From Edaphochlamys debaryana (taxonomy: Eukaryota > Chlorophyta > Chlorophyceae > Chlamydomonadales): 64,000 nt of DNA. Below are positions 35,914-46,852 of this stretch, piece by piece (the stretch's first letter is position 1; each line of letters starts with the position of its first letter). The notes beneath the pieces are model-generated. The model did not search any database. It was not told where the DNA came from and was given only the letters and a program-made list of their open reading frames with translations. The stretch covers positions 248,001 to 312,000 of the forward strand of contig JAEHOE010000068.1 of assembly GCA_016858145.1 (NCBI GenBank). The letters are read 5' to 3'. The position numbers were made by a program, and so were the translations under genes.

Positions 35914-38836
35914 TCAGAGCTTCATGACCTCGTCGGTCTTGGCCTTGGCCATGTCCTCCACCTTCTTGACGTACGAGTCGGTCAGCTTCTGGATGTCGTC
36001 CTCCAGCGCCTTCTTGTCGTCCTTGGGCAGCTCCACCTGGGGGGTGGGGAAGGATAGGGGGACCGATCTGAGGCATGGGATCGAGCCAGACATGAAGGCA
36101 AGGAGGGGGGGAGCTGGAGGGGAGTTATTGTCGTCCTTGGGCAGCTCCACCTGGGGGGTGGGGTCAAGGGTTTGGGTGGGGATGGGGTTGGAGGGCAGGG
36201 GGGCAGGCGGAGGCTGGGGACTTGAGAGGTGTGGCCAGGGAGGGTCCCCGAACTTGATGGGCAGCTGCACCCCTCGGGGGAGGCGGCGACAGGGTCACCC
36301 CGTGGCTTGGCACTCAAGGCCAGGTTCCACACGTGCAATGAAGTGCCGTACGACACCGTACGGCGCACCTTGTCGGCCTTCTTCATGGCGTCCTTGCGCA
36401 CGTTGCGCACCGCCACCTTGCCGTCCTCGGCCATCTTGGAAACGGTCTTGGACAGCTCCTTGCGCCGCTCCTGGGGTGGGTGGGGGTGGGATTGGAGGGG
36501 TGGGGTGGGGATGGTTTTCGGAGCATGGGGTGGGGGGAGAGAAGGGTTGGGTGTTTGTTGCTGAGCGGGGGTGGGGGAGCGGAGGACAGGAGGTGGGGAG
36601 GAAGGGTGGGGGTGGCGGGGGCAGAGGCGCCATGTGTTTCTGCGTGGCTGTGACTTGTGGCAGGAGCGAAGGAACCAGTGCCGTGAGGGAGGGGGCCTCT
36701 GCTCACAGCATCGCCACGGCTGCCAACGGCCTGCCCCAATGGGGCCCACCAGGCGAGGCCCCCTCCTCCGCGGCTTCGGTGCCCAGCCCCTGCAGTCGGC
36801 CCCGATGGAACCCCGTTCCCAACAGCCCCTTCCCAGGCTCCGCTTCCCCCCTTCAATTTGCCCCCTTCCCGCCCAAACTGGCTCATGGGCGGAGTGCTGA
36901 GGCCGCACCCCTAGTGGCCAGCCCCGAGGCGCCCAGCTCCCCCCCTCCCGGGTCCGCCACCCGCCCTGAGCCTGAACCCCCCACCCCCACCCGCCCCACC
37001 TGGGTCATGGGGGGGATGATGAGGCGGATGCGCTCGCCGTCGTTGTTGGGGTTAATGCCAATGTCCGCCTCCTGGGGGGTGGGGCGGGGGTGGGGCGGGG
37101 TTGCGAGGAGTTGGGGGATGGAGGATCGGGGGCGGGGTTGGTGGGTGGGTGAGGCGTGCGCATGGTGGGGTCCTGCTGGGTGCAAGCCCCGGAGGCAAGG
37201 CACGGCACGGCATGGCACGGCGGTTTGGCGCAAGCTGCGAGTTGTCAACCGCTCAAGCCGCCTCGCCCAACCGGCCCAACCGCCAACCGCCGCACCTGGA
37301 TGGCGCGCTCGATGTCCCGCAGCGAGGACTTGTCGAAGGGCGTGATGACGAGCGAGGAGGCGTCCGGCACCGAGATGCCGCCCATCTGCTTGAGCGGCGT
37401 GGGGGAGCCAAAGTACTCCACCTGGGGGGGAGGGCCGGGGGCGGGGGCGGGGGAGGGGCGGCAAGGGATTGGACAGGTGGGGTGGGGGTGGGCAAACGCG
37501 GGGGGCATGGCGTCGGGGCGGTTGGAAGCTGGCGCTACGTGGCAATGGGGTGCGTGGCCGTGGTGCGGTGGGGGAGGGCAACACCACGGTCAGCATTGGT
37601 GCCAGCCCCGTGCCGCCTGCCCTTGTCCCCTCTCCGCCAGCCTGCACCCCCCTACCCACCACGATCTTGTCCAGGATGGCGGGGTTGGCGCGGCCGGTGC
37701 GGATGGTGTTGAAGCCGTCCGCCACCACGTTGATGCACTTCTTCATGCGCTCCTCCTGGGGGGTGACATGGTGGTTGTCGCAATGTGGGTTGGCCGTTGG
37801 GGGTTGTGCGCTGGGGGCTGGGCCTGGGCGACCCGTGGCTTGGCCCCTTGAAGCCCCATCCCTTCCCGGTGGGAGCAGGCGCATGCTGGCGTGCTGGTCC
37901 GTGCGTTTCGCTGGCTCGATCGCCCTCTTCCGGCGTGGAGTGCTGTGAGCAGCTGCCCCCGACCCGAGGGACTGCCCGGGCTGCAGCCGCCGTGTGACCG
38001 CAATAGTGAGCAGTAGGCTTGCGGCCCCAGGAGCGGCTCCAGCTCCTGCGTGCTCCAGCACGGGCCATCCTCACCCCTCTCAGGCCCCGCTGGGGCCCGG
38101 CCACGCCCCAGCCCCAGCCCTAAGGAAGCGCCAGGCAGGCCGGGTAAGCGCAGAGGCCTGCGCTGCTGCCGTGAGCCAAGCGGGACAGCCCCCGACTTGG
38201 GTTCATGGCCCCCTGCGCCGGTCTTACGGAGGCTGGGCTTGCCTGTTGTTACGAAAGCTAGGAGCAGCAGCTCTGGTCCAATGCGCTTCTGCTGTTCGAG
38301 GACAGCCGCCCCCAAGGTGCCCTCCCAAAGCGTGCCGAGGCGCGGTACCCCATACACAGCGTCACCCCTTGAGGCCCCCTTGTGCTGGGAAAGTAGCTCC
38401 CTAGCGTGGGCTGTGACCCCACACGACTCACAGCGTCCTTCTTGGTCTCAGCAGAGATCTTGGCCACATCCACGCCACCCGCAGCGCCACCCTTGTCGCC
38501 CTTGCCGCCCTTCTTGTCCTCCACGGCAGCCTCCTTGCCGCCCTTGCCCTTGCCGCCCTTAGCGAACGTAACCACGCCCATGCGGGTCGCAGCATCCCTG
38601 CGTGGGTGTTGCGGCCAGGTCGGAACGCGCGAGGCCAGCAAGGGCGTCGTCGAGTCGCCATTCGCGTGTGGGTGGCAATGCTCCGACCCGCCAAGCGCCG
38701 ACGGCACTAACCTGGACGCAGGGGCAGCGGCTTGACGAGCCACGCGCGCCACGCATGGTCGGAACACGAGCGACTTGGGCACAGGCGCAGCAGCGAGGCT
38801 GCAAGCATCCTGGACACGAGCGGCGAGCGAAGCCAT
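35914..38836 (-). CDS. RRF: Ribosome recycling factor, organellar (probably plastid)
   Basis: Seven minus-strand exons fit: 38712-38836, 38432-38597, 37660-37755, 37296-37421, 37000-37071, 36369-36470 and 35914-36036, giving 269 residues. RRF acts with EF-G to split post-termination 70S ribosomes. The family is evident from residues 96-269: DAEERMKKCINVVADGFNTI, RTGRANPAILDKI, VEYFGSPTPLKQMGGISVPD, GINPNNDGERIRLIIPPMT, ERRKELSKTVSKMAEDGKVA and a C-terminal helix ending TDEVMKL. Residues 1 to about 50 are rich in Ala, Arg, Ser and Val with few acids (MASLAARVQDACSLAAAPVP..), as in plastid or mitochondrial transit peptides. A Lys/Gly-rich linker follows (KGGKGKGGKEA..). The domain is close to the bacterial length of about 185. 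Intron 6 contains a partial copy of the exon 7 start (see findings). The gene is divergent from SART1. Confidence 0.93.
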
Positions 38837-39168
38837 GGTTACGTGCGTCGGTGTATGGGCTTAAATTGGGCGCGAGTATGCTTGTGCAGCGTGCACGGAG
38901 ACGCAGGTCGGGCTTCGCCGGAATTGGCTTTCCACAGAAGCCCCATGGAGCGGGGCAACGAGAGCAAATGCCGTTGCCTCAAATTCGCTAGCCGTTGCAG
39001 CTGCACGCGTTAACCACAGCGCCCCGTGCAAACTGCGGGCAACTCTAACCAGGGCCAATCTGAGGCTTTCTCGACCTCCGGCGATCACGCAACCCCAACG
39101 AGCACCTCACACGACTGCTATAGCATAGAAGCTTTGTAGCAGGCGCTGGCCCCTCGGGGCGGGGCAGA
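38837..39168. promoter_or_regulatory. Shared divergent promoter region, RRF / SART1
   Basis: The start codons of RRF (minus) and SART1 (plus) are 332 bp apart, so both promoters and both 5' UTRs must lie here. No TATA box is evident, which fits housekeeping genes. Confidence 0.6.
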
Positions 39169-42100
39169 ATGGCGGACCAGGACTCGGGAGCGGGCGGCGA
39201 GATAAGCCTCAGCATTGAGGAGTCCAACAAGTGCGGAGGTTGTCGCAAGCGTGAGCTGTACTGTCGACCTGGTGCCCGACAACGCCCTCTTTGTGCACGC
39301 AGGCTCCGCATTTCGCTGGGCTTGAAGCCCCTGAAGCTTGACTCGGGCCCCAGCCAGGCGGACAAAGAGCGACAGAACCATGAGGCGAAGAAGAAGGAGG
39401 CAGAGGCGGAGGCTCAGGCTGCGGAGCTGCGCAAGAAGATTGACGCGTGAGCACGGAGGGGGGGGGGGGGGCACGGGCGGGGCGGGCAGGCGTCGTGCCG
39501 CCCACCCGTCAAGCTTTCTGCTTTCTGACCGCCCCTTAAGCCAGGCCTGCCTCCCCAGCCTGCATGCTCTTCCTCTCATAGGTAGCTGTTGGCAGGGCGC
39601 TGGCTCAGCCTGCCGTTGTTGCAGAGCGTCATTTCTTGCTTCCAGCGCCCCAGCGCCCTAACGCCATGCCTTCCAGGCAACCCCCACCCGTGGCCCCCCT
39701 TTTGGGCCCTCCCCGGCCATCTCTCTCTCCCATCCTTCGACCTCACCTATCCTTCACCCTTCTCCACCAGGGCCCGCGAGAAGCGAGTCATGGAGGCAAA
39801 GCTGAAGGCGGTCAAAACGCTGGGGGCGGCGGACGACGACGATGGGGACATGGCGGCGTGGGTGGAGAAGAACCGGCGGCTGACGGAGCAGCGCAAGCAG
39901 GAGGAGGCGCGGAAGCGCGAGGAGGAGGCGAAGAAGGCGGCTGCGAAGCGGAAGAAGCGGGTGAGGGCGGGGAGGGGGGGTGGAGGGATGGGGGACGGGG
40001 GCGAGGGCGGCCTGCTGTTGGCTGGGGAGCTTGGGACCCGGTGGGAGGAGGCGGCGCCCTCCTGAAGGGGGCAGCGGCAGGGCAGACAGAGATGTGCCGG
40101 CGTGTGTGTGTGTGTGAGGCAGCTGCGTCGTGGAGAGAGTGGCTGTTCTTGAGGGACTGCAGGGGCGGGGCATGGCGAGGGGAACGCCGGGGCGGAACCC
40201 GAAGGCCAGGGGGCGAAGGGCTGGCGAGCCATGAAAAGGCAGGGGCCGCAGGCTTGAGGCTTGTAGTCTCGGCAACTGACGGGTGACGCCCTGACGTTGG
40301 CACCTTCCTGGCGGCCCCACAGCCCCTGCCCCGCCGCTCCTCCCCTCGTGTGCCACCCACAGGAGGACTCGGACGATGAGGGGGAGTACAAAGCGGCGGA
40401 CCTGGAGGGACTCAAGGTGGGGCGGGGGATGGGTGGGGCTCGGGGTGATGGGAATGGGGGCCTGGGGGGTTGAGCGGGGCGGGGGCATAGGATGGCGATA
40501 GCAGCGGGGGCGGGTTCGGGCACCTGGAGAGCCTCAAGGCGGGAGGGGGGTTAGGGGGGCCGGGAAGCGTGGCCAGTGCCAGGGCGGCGGGCTCAAGCAC
40601 CTGAAGGGAGGGGGCCCGGGGGATTGGCATGTTGGGAGGGGGAAGGGGCTGTGCGGGGGAGCGCGTGGGACGGGAGCAGGGGAGGAGCCAGGGGGCCGGG
40701 TGGTATGGGCCAGGGTCTGGGGGTGAGGGCTGGGCGGGGCGAGTGCAGGGTTGGGGTTTGGGTAGGATGGAAGGAACGACAGCGGGGCGGGACAGGCGGG
40801 CGCGTGTGAGGTTGGGGGGCTTAGGAGGCTCGGGAGGCCGGGCGGGGTCCGGCGGGGGCGTGGCAGGATGGAGGGGGATAGGGCAGGGTTCAAGGCCTTT
40901 GGTGGAGGCCTCAAAGGTCGGATACGTGCAATTGACCTGGGGGCAGGGTGTGGTAGGGCCAGACGAGGGCTCGGGAGTCGAGCGTTAGGGGACCAAGGTG
41001 TGCGCAGGGGGAGGACTCGTGCAGGCGGGGTTTTCACAGTGCTTGGAAGCGGGGGACAGTTGGGCAGGGAAGGGCAGCGGCTCGCGGCGCCTGCCGCCCT
41101 CGGGCCTGAAGCTCACGTCTCCCGCCTCGTCACCTCGGCCCTGCCCCACGCCTCCCCGCCCTACCCCGCATCCCACCCACGCTCGTCATCCCGCCCTCGC
41201 TTACCCGTCCCTGACAGGTCAAGACCGACCTGGGGGAGGTGGGCGAGGGCGAGACCATCATCGTGACGCTGGCCGACAAGTCCCTGCTGGACGAGCAGGG
41301 GCAGCTGCGGGACGATGAGGACGAGCTGGAGCACACGCTGCTGGTGGGGGCCAGGGAGGAGGGGTGGGGTGGAGGGGTGGGGTCGAGGGAGAAGGGGGGA
41401 GTTTGTGGGAGAGTGGGGTGCTTTGCGCTGATGAGCCTGCATGCGGGGTGGGCTCGCGGAGGGCGGGGCGGGGCAGCCGGTCGGGTTGGTGTTGGGGGCT
41501 GGCCAGGCAACGCTGTGGCGGGGAAGGCGGAAGGACCAAGGCTCCGATGTCCATCGCCCTAGGGCTGACTCCCACCGCCCCTTATCCCCCGCTCCCTGCT
41601 GCACCCCCTACACCCCCTACACCACCCCACCCCAGGCCGAGGAGAAGCGGCGGCGCAAGGCGCGCAAGGCGTCCGTAAAGGAGGCCAAGCCGCTGTGGGA
41701 GGAGGACGGCAAGGTGGGGGCGAACGAGGGGCTGGGTGGGGCTGTGGAGGGCGCTAGAGACGAGCTTTGGGAGCGGGGATGACAAGATGGGAGAGGGCGC
41801 CGGGGGGCAAGCCGGGGGCACGGACGTTTGTGGTCAGGGCCGCGATAGGGTGAAAGGCCGGAGAAGAGCAGGAGAGGGGGTTCAATGCAAAGCGCAGCTA
41901 TCCGGGACCGGGGAGGACAGAAGTAAAGAGAGGTGTTTACTCTATGGACTTTTGCACTGGGCCAATCCCGATCAGTCAACCAACTGACCAACCGCCAACC
42001 GCAGGTCCGTACGCTGCTGGACAAATACGACGAGGAGGAGGCGGAGGTGGCTGTGGCGCTGGGCAGCGGGGGCACGCTGGAGGCTGAGCGGGTGCGGCGG

Positions 42101-45100
42101 GCGGCGGAGATGCGGAAGAAGCTGGAGGAAGGTGGGCCCTGGGGTGGGGTGTGGGGGTTTGTGGCATGGGGTTGGCGTCTTGGGGGTTGGATTGGGGCCT
42201 CGTGGCGGCCCACCTGGGCCAGAGGTGGGCCTGGCATGGACCCCTCCACCAAGAGTGTGGGGGCAACGTTGGTCTGGGGACCGAGCTACGCCGCGTGGAA
42301 GCCTCCTTCCTGGGACCTCGGCCGTCGCTGATGTAGCCGTACCCCCACCGTGCAGCGCCACATACCGCCCCACTCTGCCCCACACGCCCTGCCCAACCCT
42401 CCCCGCCCCAGCCAATGCCGTCCTGGCGGGCGGCCTCGAGGCCGACAAGAAGCCGGGGGCCGCGGGCGGGGACTACTACACGCCCGCCGAGATGGCGGCC
42501 TTCTCAAAGCCCAAGAAGAAGAAGACCAAGGGCGAGCGGCGGATTCGGGCCAAGAGCGTGGAACCGGAGGGGTGAGGCGGCGCATGGGGCGGCGGCTGGG
42601 GCTTACTTTGGACGGACGGACTTGCAAGAGGCTGGGTGGGACGGACGGATCAATCATCTGCAGGAGATGGGTTGCATCGGCCTAGATGATTGCTCAGCCC
42701 GTGGGACTCCAGCCTGGCGCCTTCCCGCCTGCCGAATCCCCGCCCTTACCGTCCCCCTGCATGCTCCTACCGACAGGGGTGACGTGCTTGCGGAGCTGGA
42801 GGCACAGGCGGCGGAGGGCGCTGGCGCGTCAGACCTCGGGCGGCGCGAGGACCGCGGCGCAACGCTCGTCGCCAAGGAGGCGGCGGCGCGCATTGCGGCC
42901 GAGGACAAGCGCGCGCGCTTCGAGGCTGCGGTGCAGAAGGCCAACTGGGCATCGCAGTTCCTGCGACCCAGCGGACCGCCCAAGACGGGTGCGAAAGAGG
43001 CCGAGGAACTCGAGGACGCGCTTAACAAGGGCACGGACCTGCCAAAGAGCTCGGGCCTCAAGGCGCAAGTCGTGGGCGACGACGACGAGGAAGACCGCGA
43101 GCTTCGGGAATCGCTGGAGCGCGCTCGACGACTCGCGCAGAAGAAGCGCGAGGAGGAAGAGGCGGCCAAGGCTGCTGCGGAGGAGTCCAAGGCTGATGGC
43201 GACATGGACGTGGACGGGGCCGAGGGCGACGACAAGAAGGCCGTCATCAAGGGCGAGCCCGGGAGCGTGGCCGAGGTGGCACGGCTGGCGGCGGAGCGTC
43301 GCGAGCGTGAGGGCAAGGCCGGCAAGGGCATTGGTGAGGCACATGGGGCATGGGACTGACTTGTGGGACTGGCCTCGGGGGCCTGGGGATTCACGGGAAG
43401 GACCGGGCAAGCTGTGTTGGGCATGGGCATGGCACGGCATGAGGCATGGAGGCTGTCTGCAGCCCTTATCAGCGGTTTTTGCCCTTCCCACGCCGCCATG
43501 CCTGGGCGACATAGCTCTTCTAACTCCTTACGTGTCCTCCCTTCCTGTGTCCCCTTGCCCTCGTCCAGGCGTGTTTTTTGCGGATGTGGGTGTGGTCAAG
43601 CCCGAGCCTGGGAGGGCAAGATGGAGATGCTCACGGAGACCATGGAGTTTGTGCGCAACATCACGGTGAGTCCAGCCGGGCGCGCAGCTTCTGGGCCCCA
43701 ACTGTCCTCGTGCAAGCTTTGCGGGTTTACACTCTACAGCTCGAGCCTTGACGTGCAGACCCGGCTGCCAGACTTATCACGCCGGCACCCTACTCCCGTG
43801 CAGGCCCTTCCATCCTCTGCCGCGCCGCCGCGGCCAAGGCGGGCGGCTCCACGAGTGTCCGCCCGGGGACATCCCGCGACGGCGCCGGCGGGTCGGCCTC
43901 TCCCGAGGCCAGCGGCCGCCGCGGCGCCTACGACGAGGCTGGCGGCAGCGACCTGGACGACGACGGCGACGCGCGCATGGGCGACGGCGAGGCCGCGGGC
44001 GCGGACGGGCAGACGGGGACCTGGGTCTCGGCCGAGGGGGGGCAAGACGCCAACGGCGACGGGACCCAGGCCGGGGGGCGGAAACGGGAACGACGAGGAA
44101 GACCGCGAGCTTCGGGAATCGCTGGAGCGGCGCTCGACGACTCGCGCCAGAAGAAGCGCCGAGGAGAAGGAAGAGGCGGCCAAGGCTGCTGCGGAGAGTC
44201 CAAGGCTGATGGCGACATGGACGTGGACGGGGCCGAGGGCGACGACAAGAAGCCGTCATCAAGGCGAGCCCGGGAGCGTGGCCGAGGTGGCACGGCTGGC
44301 GGCGGAGCGTCGCGAGCGTGAGGGCAAGGCCGGCAAGGGCATTGGTGAGGCAATGGGGCATGGACTGACTTGTGGGGACTGGCCTCGGGGGGCCTGGGGA
44401 TTCACGGGAAGGACGGGCAAGCTGTGTTGGGCATGGGCATGGCACGGCATGAGGCATGGAGGCTGTCTGCAGCCCTTATCAGCGGTTTTTGCCCTTCCCA
44501 CGCCGCCATGCCTGGGCGACATAGCTCTTCTAACTCCTTACGTGTCCTCCCTTCCTGTGTCCCCTTGCCCTCGTCCAGGCGTGTTTTTTGCGGATGTGGG
44601 TGTGGTCAAGCCCGAGCCTGGGGAGGGCAAGATGGAGATGCTCACGGAGACCATGGAGTTTGTGCGCAACATCACGGTGAGTCCAGCCGGGCGCGCAGCT
44701 TCTGGGCCCCAACTGTCCTCGTGCAAGCTTTGCGGGTTTACACTCTACAGCTCGAGCCTTGACGTGCAGACCCGGCTGCCAGACTTATCACGCCGGCACC
44801 CTACTCCCGTGCAGGCCCTTCCATCCTCTGCCGCCGCCGCCGCGGCCAAGGCGGGCGGCTCCACGAGTGTCCGCCCGGGGACATCCCGCGACGGCGCCGG
44901 CGGGTCGGCCTCTCCCGAGGCCAGCGGCCGCCGCGGCGCCTACGACGAGGCTGGCGGCAGCGACCTGGACGACGACGGCGACGCGCGCATGGGCGACGGC
45001 GAGGCCGCGGGCGCGGACGGGCAGACGGGGACCTGGGTCTCGGCCGAGGGGGGGCAAGACGCCAACGGCGACGGGACCCAGGCCGGGGGGCGGAAACGGG

Positions 45101-46852
45101 AGGGCAGCACGGCGCCGGAGGGGGGCGCGCGGGAGAAGTCGCCGACGCCCGAGCCCAGCGTCATGGGCGAGCGGGCGGTCGGGCGCGGGCTCGCGGGTGC
45201 GCTGTCGCTCCTGAACGAGAAGGGCGCGCTGCGGGAGCAGGTCGAGTGGGCGGGGCGGAACGGCGACAAGAGCAAGAACGCGGTGCAGGTGCGCGGGCAG
45301 GGGCAAGCGGGGGGGCAAGCGGGAGGGGATTTGGAGGCGGAGCCCGGACTGTGCTATGCATTCCTTGTGCATGGCGCTGGGCACCTGGGGCTTCAGTTCT
45401 TTACTCAGCCGCACGACGTGGTGGCCGGGCCGGGCCAAAGGCGCCACAGTGGGCACGCCTCCGCCTACCAGTGCGGAGGACGCGTGCACCTCGTGACGCA
45501 GAAACCCTGCACCCCTCCCTCCCCCGCCCTCCCCCCCTCCCCCCAGGGCCTGGAGGACGTGTACACGGGCGGGCGCAACACCGACCGCGTGGCCCGCTCC
45601 GTGGAGGCGGCGCTGACGGTGCGCGACCACCTGGGCCGAGTCAAGACGCCCAAGGAGCGGTTCAGGGAGCTGTGCTACGGGTGAGGGGGCGGGAGCGGAA
45701 GCGGGTGGGAAAAGGAGTCGGACGCGGGAGGTTCGGACGCGGGAGGTTCGGGGAGGGGGGCAAGGGTATGGATTGGGCAGGGCTCTTGAAGAGGCTGTCT
45801 AGGGTGGAGTGCGCCAGGGCTTGCAAGCTGGGCATGGGGGGTGATCGTTGCGGTGGAGTAGCGTTGATGGCCCTCCCGCTCGCCCCCCGCCCTCCAATGC
45901 CCCAGGTTCCACGGCATCAAGCCGTCCAAGAACAAGGTCGACAAGAAGGCGCACGTGAGTTGTCGGCTATTTTGGGACAGGGGTACGGGACATGGCAGGC
46001 TGGCTTTAGAGCGCCGTATAGCGCTGGAACCCGTGCCAAGCTCCCAGGCCCTCACCGCCTCAGCTCATTCGATCCAGCTGTGCGATCTGTGCCCCATGAA
46101 AGTTCATCTGGTCCCGTCCGCAAACGTCCGGCCCCGGCCTCCCCTGTCCGCCCCGGCCCTGTCCGACCTTGTCCGGCCCTGTCCGACCCCCCGCTCCCAT
46201 CCGGTCCGATCCCTGCCGTACAGGACGACGCCATCGAGCTGGCCATCAAGCGCGCCGCCACGACGGAGGACCCCAGCGCCGAGCTGGACCGGCTCAAGGC
46301 GCTGCAGCGGGTCACGGGCTCGGCGCACGTGGTGCTGTCGGGCAAGAACGCGGGCCTGCCCACCGCCATCAAGGGCGTGGGCGGCGGGTGAGCCGGGGGG
46401 AGAGGGGGGCTGCGGAAGGGGATGTGAAAGGGGAGGCGGAGGGAATGGGCGCGGGGGGTGGATGGGCTGGAGGGGTGCGGAGAGGGTGGGGTGGAGGAGG
46501 ACGGCAGGGGTTTGGGGGAGGTGGGGTGTTGGGAGTGCGGCTTGGGGCCGGGTGCCAACAACATGCGGAATGGGCAAGCCGAGCTCTCTTCACCCCTCCT
46601 TCCGCCCCCTCACCCCTGCCTCCAACCCTCCTTCCCCGCCCCCGCAGGGACAGCGACGACGAGAAGCCCGCCGCGCGCAAGGCCCCCAAGGGCGCCAAGG
46701 GCGGCATGCCCCCGCCGGGCGGCCCCGTGCACCCGCTGTCGGGCGTGGGCGGCAAGCAGACGGTGGGCAACCTCACGCCCCTGCTGGGCGACCGCAAGGT
46801 GGAGGCCTTCTATGGCATCAAGAAGCCGCCCAAGCCGCCCGGCGCCAAGTAG
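39169..46852 (+). CDS. SART1: SART1/Snu66, U4/U6.U5 tri-snRNP protein
   Basis: Fifteen exons give 873 residues in frame: 39169-39230, 39303-39446, 39771-39960, 40363-40416, 41218-41343, 41636-41713, 42005-42131, 42412-42571, 42777-43333, 44579-44676, 44815-45288, 45547-45680, 45906-45954, 46224-46387 and 46648-46852. SART1 is a nuclear factor needed for tri-snRNP recruitment and spliceosome activation. Diagnostic parts are the N-terminal EISLSIEESNKLRISLGLKP, whose NKLRISLGLKPL is a HIND element that binds the ubiquitin-like Hub1/UBL5. A long Glu/Lys/Arg coiled region follows, then GLKV..GETIIVTLADKSLLDE, and near the C-terminus LEDVYTGGRNTDRVARS, GRVKTPKERFRELCYGFHGI and the tail FYGIKKPPKPPGAK. 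Human SART1 is about 800 residues. A 1-kb internal tandem duplication (43082-45101) lies between exons 9 and 10. The model skips its damaged middle; this is the only route found that stays in frame. Confidence 0.92.
43082..44089. repeat. 1.0-kb tandem duplication inside SART1, unit 1
   Basis: Covers the end of exon 9, intron 9, exon 10, intron 10 and the start of exon 11. The exon 9 part is clean, but the exon 10 copy lacks one G near 43612 and the exon 11 copy is shifted near 43822, so both are out of frame. The unit ends at 44089 with ..aaacggga. Confidence 0.85.
44090..45101. repeat. 1.0-kb tandem duplication inside SART1, unit 2
   Basis: Starts within exon 9 sequence (acgacgaggaagaccgcg) joined directly to exon 11 sequence with no shared base. 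Its exon 9 part (44090 to about 44345) carries at least six single-base indels relative to 43082-43333, whereas its exons 10 and 11 are clean and used in the gene model. Confidence 0.85.

Larger units (their letters stand above)
23462..37733. repeat. 14.27-kb tandem duplication, unit 2
   Basis: Direct repeat of 9191-23461. The junction at 23460-23463 joins RRF exon 3 (..caccacgttgat) to gene A intron 1 (tcgccctccacg..) with a single shared T. At 37734 the sequence continues into the rest of RRF exon 3, so this unit supplies the 3' part of the intact RRF gene. Confidence 0.95.

Noticed and set aside
9191..37733. A transposable element or long-terminal-repeat explanation for the 14.27-kb repeat
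   Set aside because: The units carry ordinary host genes, have no terminal repeats or transposase, and the ends fall inside an intron and an exon.
43363..45684. A 773-residue plus-strand open frame
   Set aside because: It reads through SART1 introns and the indel-rich duplicate; only segments matching exons 10-12 are genuine coding sequence.
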